Positions 7,481-13,586 of a stretch of 13,586 bases of DNA are shown here, in pieces. The position numbers and the translations under genes are program-made. Under the pieces are notes generated by a model. That model worked only from the letters and a program-made list of their open reading frames with translations, did not search any database and was not told where the DNA came from. Numbering within the stretch: position 1 is the stretch's first letter; every line of letters begins with the position of its first letter. The stretch spans positions 1 through 13,586 of the forward strand of contig CAZYJD010000055.1 of NCBI GenBank assembly GCA_964647785.1, given 5' to 3'. Origin of the DNA: CAZYJD01 sp964647785 (GTDB lineage: Bacteria > Bacteroidota > Bacteroidia > NS11-12g > UBA9320).

Positions 7481-8974
7481 TCAATGCCTGAAGTGCCTCA
7501 CTCCGGTCATAACCATCGCCATGCTTCGCTCGTTCGCGCTCTGCACGGATAATTCGTCTTTGATGGAACCACCTGGCTGTATAACCGCTGAAATTCCTTC
7601 TTCAGAGGCAATTTCTACGCAGTCAGGAAATGGGAAGAAAGCATCTGAAGCCATCACAGCCCCTTCCAATTCAAATCCAAATGATTTTGCTTTGTGAATG
7701 GCTTGTCTGAGTGCATCAACTCTGGAAGTTTGCCCTGTTCCACTGGCCAGAAGTTGAGCATTCTTTGCGAGTACAATGGCGTTCGACTTGGTGTGTTTAA
7801 CAATGATATTTGCGAAAAGTAAATCCTGTATTTCCTCTTTTCCTGGTAGATTTTTACTTACCACCTTCAAATCTGATTCGGATTCTATGCTGTCATCGTA
7901 ATCCTGAACCAATTTGCCATTCAGAACGGTTCTTTCCATGTGATTTTCGAGTGGAGCATTCATATTCCATTTCAGAAGTATTCTGTTCTTTTTCTGTTGG
8001 AGAACTTCGAGGGCTGCTGCATCAAAATCAGGAGCTATGCAAATTTCAAAAAACAGCTTATTCATCTCTTCAGCCGTAGAAATTTCAATGGTTTTATTTG
8101 TCACCAAAACGCCTCCAAAGGCAGAGACCGGATCTCCTGCCAGCGCATCGAGATACGCTGTTTTCAAATCTGCCCTCATGGCGAGACCACAAGCGTTGTT
8201 GTGTTTGAGAATGGCAAATACCGCCATTGCTCCATCAAGGTCTTTTACCAATTTTAAACCCGAATCAACATCCAACAGGTTGTTGTAGGAAAGTTCTTTG
8301 CCATTGAGCTGGGTAAAGAGTGCATTTAAATCTCCGTCAAACCAGGCCTGCTGATGTGGGTTTTCGCCATATCTCAGTTGCTGTTTTCCGTTCATCCAAT
8401 TTGAAATGAGCGTATCATATTTGCGCGTAACTTCGAAGGCTGTCGCAGATAGCGCTTTTCTTTGATCAATGCTAAGGGTGCCACTTTGTTCATGCAGCCA
8501 GCCATTCAATTTGGCATAATCTTCTTTTCTCGAAACAATGGCAGTGTCTTTAAAATTCTTTGCTGCCGCTCGAATTAAGGATACCCCTCCGATGTCGATT
8601 TTTTCGATCAAAGCCTCTTCGGATGCCCCTTGCTTCAGGCTCTCTTCAAAGGGGTATAGATCAACCACCACTAAATCGATGAGTGGCAGCTTAAATTCAT
8701 TGAGTTCCTGCAGATCACTGGCCTGTTCGCGCCTGGCTAAGATGCCACCAAATACCGCAGGATGTAAGGTTTTCACCCGGCCACCGAGAATGGAAGGGTA
8801 GCCGGTAAGATTTTCAACCAATCTCACCGAATAACCCAAAGATTCTATAAATGACGCAGTTCCGCCCGTGGAATAGATCTCGATATTACGTTCATGCAGC
8901 GTTTGGAGTAAGTCTTCAAGACCATCTTTGTAGTAAACACTAATGAGTGCCGATTTGATGCTTTTATCTCCCAT
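7481..8974 (-). CDS. purH: PurH, AICAR transformylase / IMP cyclohydrolase
   Basis: A bifunctional cytosolic enzyme of 497 residues that carries out the last two steps of purine synthesis: formylation of AICAR with 10-formyl-tetrahydrofolate, then ring closure to IMP. The N-terminal MGS-like cyclohydrolase domain (about 1-150) shows YSTGGTASFI (34-43), GGRVKTLHP (64-72), DLYPFE (105-110) and DIGGVSLIRAAAKN (127-140). The transformylase part shows RYGENPHQ (201-208), SYNNLLDVD (229-237), the catalytic Lys-His pair K257-H258 in LKHNNACG, DPVSAFGG (281-288), and the closing block ASDAFFPFPD (442-451) with QPGGSIKD (466-473). Length is usual for Bacteroidota. The ATG at 8974 lies a short distance below a TACTTTTG promoter box. 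It stands alone rather than in a purine cluster. Confidence 0.98.
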   Translation of the reverse strand: MGDKSIKSALISVYYKDGLEDLLQTLHERNIEIYSTGGTASFIESLGYSVRLVENLTGYPSILGGRVKTLHPAVFGGILARREQASDLQELNEFKLPLIDLVVVDLYPFEESLKQGASEEALIEKIDIGGVSLIRAAAKNFKDTAIVSRKEDYAKLNGWLHEQSGTLSIDQRKALSATAFEVTRKYDTLISNWMNGKQQLRYGENPHQQAWFDGDLNALFTQLNGKELSYNNLLDVDSGLKLVKDLDGAMAVFAILKHNNACGLAMRADLKTAYLDALAGDPVSAFGGVLVTNKTIEISTAEEMNKLFFEICIAPDFDAAALEVLQQKKNRILLKWNMNAPLENHMERTVLNGKLVQDYDDSIESESDLKVVSKNLPGKEEIQDLLFANIIVKHTKSNAIVLAKNAQLLASGTGQTSRVDALRQAIHKAKSFGFELEGAVMASDAFFPFPDCVEIASEEGISAVIQPGGSIKDELSVQSANERSMAMVMTGVRHFRH

Positions 8975-8987
8975 GAATTTTGATTTG

Positions 8988-9015
8988 AGGCAAAAGTATA
9001 GCCCTACTTTTGCCT
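8988..9015. promoter_or_regulatory. purH promoter box inside an 11-bp inverted repeat
   Basis: Arms AGGCAAAAGTA (8988-8998) and TACTTTTGCCT (9005-9015) are perfectly complementary around a 6-nt spacer. On the minus strand the arm at 8998-8991 is TACTTTTG, an exact TAnnTTTG box, placed about 16 nt from the purH ATG. The other arm gives the same box on the plus strand, pointing toward 9016. The repeat could be an operator, a mirrored pair of promoter boxes, or a hairpin ending transcription from the envelope-protein gene upstream. No TTTG lies at the usual distance. Confidence 0.55.
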
Positions 9016-9073
9016 GACCCTATTTTTTAGCCCACAGATATCCATGTTTTATACCCAATTGCATTGAAACAGC

Positions 9074-11307
9074 TCAAAAGCTGCTTTCAAGCGTAATTTG
9101 ATGCATGATTTTGTTCAGGCGATTGTTCTCCAATCCTTTTCCTGCATACCACTTAATGCCATAGTTGTATATGCGGATTCCCATGCTGCATCCCATGGAA
9201 AAGAGAAATGGATTTTTTCTTTGGTAAAGTGTAAGATCAAGACCCGGCCGACTAATGTGCGTAAGGAAGTACGGATTCTCTTTTGCAAATGGTGAACTTC
9301 CATACCACGCCACCCCACCATCGTGAAACACACCCACAGAAAAATACTGATACAAACGGTGATTGATTGGCTTCTCTGAGAAAAAATTAAATGGAAAATA
9401 CTCAATTTCAGACTGGTACGACCAATAATGATTGCCATTTCTCGAATTTTGCGAGAATGACCTCAGACCCGAGATCATTTGCCAAACGATTTCCCGGCCT
9501 TCGAGCATTTGCATATCTGAACGCCAAGACTCATTCAGCCAATTTTGGGTCCCTCCCAAAATGTAAGTACTTCGATACTCACCTATAGATATTCCGCCCA
9601 TGGTTGTTATTGAAGCCTTGATTCCTTTTGGGTGCAACCATTTATAACCCATCTGAAAATTTGCCTCGGTCATATTGCCGGTGCCTCCACTTCTGCTTGC
9701 ATAACCACTTTCTGCCTGCAAAAGCCAATACAATTGCGCGTGATAACCCATAGGACGTTCATTTTTCCAACTTATTCCTGCGGTCATGAGCTCATTGCCT
9801 TCTGCCGATTTTGATAACAATGAGCTTTCATCCGTAATGAGCGTATTGCTTCGATCGATGCGGGCGCGCAATGACCCTCCAAATCCTGTTGGCTGGTGCA
9901 CAGCCGATAATTCAAAAAGATTGCTATTGTAACGATTGTACTCCTGCAAAAACACTCCTCTTCGGTAAGACCATCGATACCATTCTGATGACCACAACCA
10001 TTGTTTTTTTCGAACAGCATACCTGATCAATTGATCATTTCCATTGACTTGTGATTCCAGGCGTATGATTGCGGTGAATACCTTTTGATGCAACACATTG
10101 CTCATTTCAAGTCCGGCAATGAGTTGCAATGGATAACGATAATGATATCGTGGATCAAGCAAGGTGCTTTGTTTTTTGATTCCTAATAAACCATTGTCCA
10201 CCCCACTGATTACTTTCCTCAAAATCAGTGAAGTATTTGTGAGAGGAAACTCTCTGTAAATATGTGTTTTATCAGGTTCAAATGGCACCGGACTTTCATC
10301 TACCCGCTGGCTATCAACCGGAAAATCATTCTGAAAAATAAATGGAAGATTTTGCGGACGAATGAGATCATTGCCTGTTTCTTGTATCAATTTTTCGCCT
10401 GACTTCTTGGCCTCTGTTGCTCCATTCATTCTCCATTGACTCAAGGTTGGTGCAATCGTCTGTTTGCTGCCTGTCTCAATCAGGGAACGGACCAACAAAT
10501 ACTTGCCGTCTTTCATTAGTAGTTCACCGATCAAGTCTTGATTGATTGGAAAGTGGCATATGAGATTTCGGGCATAGTCCGAAAGTGGTATAACCTCTTG
10601 GGGCTTTTCTATATAACCCCAAGCATTGACCACCCCACTAATGTCCGAAAGAAAATATAATTTACCATTTAATGCGTTGTGGTAGAGCCCCTCCAGTTGC
10701 TCTCCTTCCCTCGCTATATAACAGGTATCTCCCTCCCCTTCCGAGGAGTAACTTAAGATATTCCAACGCCTTTCTCGAGGCTGAGTTGAGGTTTGAAGTT
10801 CGCTTTCTTTGAGCACAAATAAATCCCCACCATCAGTGGGACAAATCTCTTTCTCAATTTCAAAATCATCGGTCCAACGTTCGCAATTCCCGCTCTCAAG
10901 CGAAATTCGATGAACGTCATGCCAAGTGTGCTTCGTTCCGGCAACCCATATGGCATCAGCAGTTAACCTCACATCACTTACCCAGCGAAAGGAGTCCAAT
11001 TGGTTTTTAATTTTTTTTGACCACTTTTTTCCGTCAATTGGCAAGGGCATGAATTGCCAGCTACCGGAGAAATACTGAAAAAATAGGATCCCATTATTTT
11101 GCGATCCGGGATTCATTCCAAAAGCAATGACCTTATGAAAATGTAAAAGTCTTTTCCATTGACCTGATTCAGTAGATTGGTAGACAAACAATTGCTGGTT
11201 GTAGATGCCTGCTAAGAGCATGCCTTCTTGCGTATGAAGGATTTTCAGCTGCTGAAGTCTTTGAATTTTGGGAGGTAATGCTTCGGGAAAGCCAGGGTTA
11301 ATACGTT
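9074..11307 (-). CDS. Envelope protein, C-terminal part: beta-propeller and outer-membrane barrel (5' end lost in gap)
   Basis: About 743 residues up to the stop, entering from the assembly gap. The first 300 or so residues look like WD40/PD40-type propeller blades: repeated short beta patterns with aromatic and Trp residues, often described as TolB-like. From about the middle, starting near the REFPLTNTSLI stretch and VDNGLLG, the sequence changes to alternating beta strands typical of an outer-membrane barrel. Family marks near the end are FSQNSRNGNHY, then FHDGGVAWYGSSPF, and a terminal Phe (LESSF), the usual sorting signal of outer-membrane proteins. I recognise the pattern from large Bacteroidota proteins often labelled TolB-like translocation protein or surface antigen; no function is established. 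It continues the gene whose 5' part is 11318-12161: known bases on both sides add up to a multiple of three (3078), so the frame is kept if the true gap is a multiple of three. Confidence 0.85.
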
Positions 11308-11317
11308 NNNNNNNNNN
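11308..11317. other. Assembly gap (ten N)
   Basis: Ten unknown bases, a common placeholder for a gap of unknown length. The gap falls inside one coding region and, taken literally, shifts its frame by one. Any short overlapping or missing sequence here is an assembly matter, not a biological break. Confidence 0.98.
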
Positions 11318-12161
11318 AAAAAAAGGCCTCCATATCCTTGTGAAAATATTTAAACCCATGATTAACGACAAAATACAAAGAGCTTTCCATGCTTCGCGTG
11401 AGACGGGTTAAATACACCAGTCTGGAGATGGCTGCCTGCCCCCTGGTTTTCTCCAGAAAATACCAATAGGCCTTATTGAAACTGTGGGCATAGGAAGGAT
11501 TTCCTTTTCTTATCTGAAATCCCTTCTTTGCCATGGTCATGTCTCTCATGGCCTGTTCATCCTTCGCATCCCATCCTTCTGAGATATAATCGATCAGGCC
11601 ATTTTCAAACCAATCAGGCACACTGTAATTCAAGGTGTTTTTAACCTTCTCCGTTACAGATACCCCATAAATCATCTCCTTCACCAACACTTCTGCAAGG
11701 CCTTTCTTCAATTGAATTTCCATGCTGTAAGCACTGCCATCGCATGCAATTTCGATTCGCTTGTGGTCTACACGGGTAACGGCACCATGAACGGGCTCTG
11801 CTTTTTCTTTGTATGCATTCAATATATTGCTGGTATGAGCAGATGTTAGCACGATATCCAGCTTGCCATTGAGGCGATAATCCAATTTTGACTCTGTTTC
11901 TCCCAACACCGAAGGACAAATTTCAAAAAGGGTTAAAGCTTGATTTTTAACGGTTTGTGTATAATAAATCCGAAACTTCTCTGATATGAGAAGTCGGTCA
12001 GGATGGGCACTAGAATTGCTCTTTGGTTCAAGAGACTGGCGAAGCGTTTGAGCACTGAGATTCTTTTCAATCCCTGCAAACACTACCAACACAACTATAA
12101 GCCGAATTAAATGTTTGATGGCTGTTAATTTAATGAGGATTTCGTTGGCAATAAAGTTCAT
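11318..12161 (-). CDS. Envelope protein, N-terminal part: signal peptide and peptidase-MA-like domain (3' end lost in gap)
   Basis: About 281 residues before the gap. A signal peptide is clear: basic stretch, hydrophobic core at about 19-31 (LIRLIVVLVVFAG), and a likely cleavage after NLSA (35-38). The rest resembles the gluzincin-like (peptidase MA) domain that opens this family: strand FRIYYT (63-68), LDIVLTS (101-107), the helix GLAEVLVKEMIYG (154-166) where a protease would carry HExxH, then VPDWFENGLIDYISEGW (181-197), and RSMESSLYFVVNHG (256-269). No HExxH is present, so it is probably not an active zinc protease (inference). The ATG at 12161 is the only Met before the signal peptide core. 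It is divergent from rocD. Together with 9074-11307 this makes one protein of at least 1,024 known residues, the usual size range as I recall it. Confidence 0.82.
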
Positions 12162-12175
12162 TGCTCTCGACCAGG

Positions 12176-12210
12176 CAAGTTATGCATTTACTTGTCATAA
12201 AAAATGCAAA
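12176..12210 (-). promoter_or_regulatory. Weak candidate promoter of the envelope-protein gene
   Basis: Minus strand: TTTG at 12210-12207 and TAACTTG at 12182-12176, which lacks one T of the TAnnTTTG consensus; the 24-nt spacer is longer than usual. Also here is a 7-bp inverted repeat, TGCATTT (12183-12189) and AAATGCA (12202-12208), with a 12-nt spacer. This is the best candidate I can see, and it is poor. Confidence 0.25.
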
Positions 12211-12237
12211 GAAACGTGCTCATTCACAAAGGCCTTC

Positions 12238-12245
12238 TAATTTTG
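12238..12245 (+). promoter_or_regulatory. -7 box of the rocD promoter, next to the start codon
   Basis: TAATTTTG matches TAnnTTTG exactly and ends six nt before the ATG at 12252. Transcription would begin at or within about two nt of the start codon. It rules against the longer in-frame start at 12204. No TTTG is seen at the usual upstream distance. Confidence 0.55.
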
Positions 12246-12251
12246 CCAACC

Positions 12252-13469
12252 ATGAATTCATCAGAAAAATACATAGCGCTGGAAAAGCAGCATGGAGCGC
12301 ACAATTACAAGCCATTACCGGTGGTACTTTCAAAAGGAGAAGGAGTTTGGGTATGGGATACCGATGGGAAAAAATATCTCGATTTTCTGGCCGCTTACAG
12401 TGCGGTGAATCAAGGACATTGTCACCCAAGAATAATTGATGCGCTAAAAAAGCAAAGTGAACGTCTAACCCTCACCTCTAGAGCGTTTTACAACGATCGT
12501 CTGGGATTGTACGAGGCCTTTATCACCCAATTGTTTGGTTACGACAAGGTTTTGCCAATGAATACAGGTGTAGAAGGGGGCGAAACTGCTCTAAAGTTGT
12601 GCAGGAAATGGGCATATGAGAAGAAAGGCATTGCCGAAAATGAAGCAGTGATACTCTTTGCTACGGGCAATTTTTGGGGCCGAACATTGGCCGCAGTGAG
12701 TTCATCTACGGATCCATCCAGTTATGAAGGCTTTGGACCATACATGCCGGGGTTTGAAATCATCGCTTACAACGATCTTTCGGCGCTCAAGCTTGCTTTG
12801 AAAAACAAAAATGTGGCTGGCCTGATGATTGAGCCCATACAAGGCGAAGCAGGTGTGATCATTCCTGATGAAGGGTACTTAAAGAGTGCTTATGAGATGT
12901 GCAGAAAAAACAATGTCTTATTCATTGCCGATGAAGTGCAAACCGGTATTGGCCGAACAGGTGCCATGTTGGCCTGCGACCATGAGGGCGTTCGTCCTGA
13001 CATACTCATTCTGGGCAAAGCCCTTTCCGGAGGCGTTTTACCTGTGTCTGCAGTACTGGCAGATGATGAGATCATGTTGTGCATAAAGGCGGGTGAACAC
13101 GGCAGTACATTCGGGGGAAATCCATTGGCCTGTGAAGTGGCTACCGCGGCACTGCAAGTGGTAGTGGATGAACAACTAGCCCAAAATGCGGCTGAAATGG
13201 GACGTTATTTCATGGAAGGTTTGGATAGCATTCACCACCCCATGATCAAAGAAAAACGAGGAAAAGGCCTGCTCTGTGCAGTTGAATTACAAACCGGTGA
13301 ACAATGGCCAACAGCCTGGGAAATTTGTCTTCAACTACGAGACCGTGGTTTGCTTGCGAAACAAACACACGATAACATCATCCGTTTTGCTCCCCCATTG
13401 GTAATCAAGAAAGAAGAAATTGATCTGAGCATTCAAATTCTTCGAGAAACCTTTGCATCCATTCTATAA
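12252..13469 (+). CDS. rocD: Ornithine aminotransferase
   Basis: A class III PLP-dependent aminotransferase of 405 residues that moves the delta-amino group of ornithine to 2-oxoglutarate, giving glutamate semialdehyde and glutamate; it joins arginine/ornithine breakdown to proline and glutamate. Motifs: NTGVEGGETALKLCRKW (104-120), NFWGRT (140-145), EPIQGEAGV (194-202), FIADEVQTGIGRTG (224-237) with the PLP-ring Asp at 227, LGKALSGG (254-261) with the Schiff-base Lys at 256, and GSTFGGNP (284-291). The VEGGE signature and the N-terminal HNYKPLPVVL (17-26) are typical of ornithine aminotransferase rather than acetylornithine aminotransferase. The ATG at 12252 is preferred over an in-frame ATG at 12204, because the longer form adds sixteen residues that overlap the promoter and do not look like the family. 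It is divergent from the envelope-protein gene. Confidence 0.95.
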   Translation: MNSSEKYIALEKQHGAHNYKPLPVVLSKGEGVWVWDTDGKKYLDFLAAYSAVNQGHCHPRIIDALKKQSERLTLTSRAFYNDRLGLYEAFITQLFGYDKVLPMNTGVEGGETALKLCRKWAYEKKGIAENEAVILFATGNFWGRTLAAVSSSTDPSSYEGFGPYMPGFEIIAYNDLSALKLALKNKNVAGLMIEPIQGEAGVIIPDEGYLKSAYEMCRKNNVLFIADEVQTGIGRTGAMLACDHEGVRPDILILGKALSGGVLPVSAVLADDEIMLCIKAGEHGSTFGGNPLACEVATAALQVVVDEQLAQNAAEMGRYFMEGLDSIHHPMIKEKRGKGLLCAVELQTGEQWPTAWEICLQLRDRGLLAKQTHDNIIRFAPPLVIKKEEIDLSIQILRETFASIL

Positions 13470-13484
13470 GCGCTATTTAAGCGC
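13470..13484. terminator. Short GC hairpin between convergent gene ends (weak)
   Basis: GCGCT (13470-13474) and AGCGC (13480-13484) form a 5-bp stem with a 5-nt loop right after the rocD stop. There is no T tract on either strand, so terminator activity is doubtful. Confidence 0.22.
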
Positions 13485-13586
13485 AGGGGCGCCATAGATT
13501 ACCAGGCGAATAATCGGTAAAAGATGACGGCTTTGGCAGAATAAATCAAAGTAAACAGTTCGTAACTTCACTCTAGCATCAGCCAT
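13473..13586 (-). CDS. Possible 3' end of a minus-strand gene running off the window
   Basis: An open frame of 37 codons plus TAG enters from the right edge and stops at 13473, three bases beyond the rocD stop on the other strand. The residues (for example YFDLFCQSRHLLPIIRLVIY) have mixed basic and hydrophobic character with a plausible amphipathic or membrane-proximal helix. An ATG happens to sit on the last three bases of the window, so it may also be a complete 37-residue frame. I do not recognise it. The tight convergent spacing fits a real gene end, but an open frame of this length can be chance. Confidence 0.33.
   Translation of the reverse strand: MADARVKLRTVYFDLFCQSRHLLPIIRLVIYGAPALK

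Noticed and set aside
7481..8974. Idea that purH and the mre genes form a new functional system
   Set aside because: The order is common in Bacteroidota and all six proteins are standard housekeeping enzymes with full motifs; adjacency alone is not evidence of a joint role.
11298..11371. Apparent gene ends and starts that read through the N run
   Set aside because: They come from treating ten placeholder N as real bases; protein architecture shows one gene continuing across the gap.
12204..12251. Longer N terminus for ornithine aminotransferase
   Set aside because: It would span the TAnnTTTG promoter box, and the added residues do not resemble the family; the ATG at 12252 begins the usual N terminus.

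Overview
The window reads as a Bacteroidota chromosome segment, most likely Flavobacteriales or a close relative. This rests on protein family recognition, on the local gene order purH-mreB-mreC-mreD-PBP2-rodA that is usual in that phylum, and on several upstream sites matching the Bacteroidota promoter form (TTTG, about 19-20 nt, TAnnTTTG) with little Shine-Dalgarno signal. A run of ten N bases shows this is a draft scaffold, possibly metagenomic.

Layout, left to right. Positions 67-474 (-): a small cysteine-rich exported protein of the HYC_CC_PP type. Positions 579-890 (-): a 103-residue protein with a very basic head and a very acidic tail, carried on its own transcription unit with a consensus promoter and a strong intrinsic terminator. 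Positions 955-1845 (-): an EamA/DMT-family transporter. Positions 1908-7367 (-): the cell-elongation operon mreB, mreC, mreD, PBP2 (mrdA) and rodA, tightly packed and overlapping. Positions 7481-8974 (-): purH, the bifunctional enzyme of the last two steps of IMP synthesis, whose promoter lies inside an 11-bp perfect inverted repeat. Positions 9074-12161 (-): a large cell-envelope protein (peptidase-MA-like domain, beta-propeller, outer-membrane barrel) split by the ten-N assembly gap. Positions 12252-13469 (+): rocD, ornithine aminotransferase, the only confident plus-strand gene. A possible gene end on the minus strand occupies the last 114 bases.

How they work together. MreB filaments, linked through MreC and MreD, position the RodA glycosyltransferase and its partner transpeptidase PBP2 for lateral wall synthesis; all five are in one operon reading right to left. 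The other genes are neighbours without a demonstrated functional link.

I see no CRISPR array, insertion sequence, phage gene, toxin-antitoxin pair, tRNA or rRNA, and nothing I would call a new multi-gene system. No stretch over 300 bases lacks a gene; the longest certain gap between genes is about 113 bases. The points most worth a second look are the gap-split envelope protein with its apparently degenerate protease motif, the missing conventional start of rodA, the purH promoter palindrome, the charge-segregated small protein, and two promoters that lie almost on top of their start codons.
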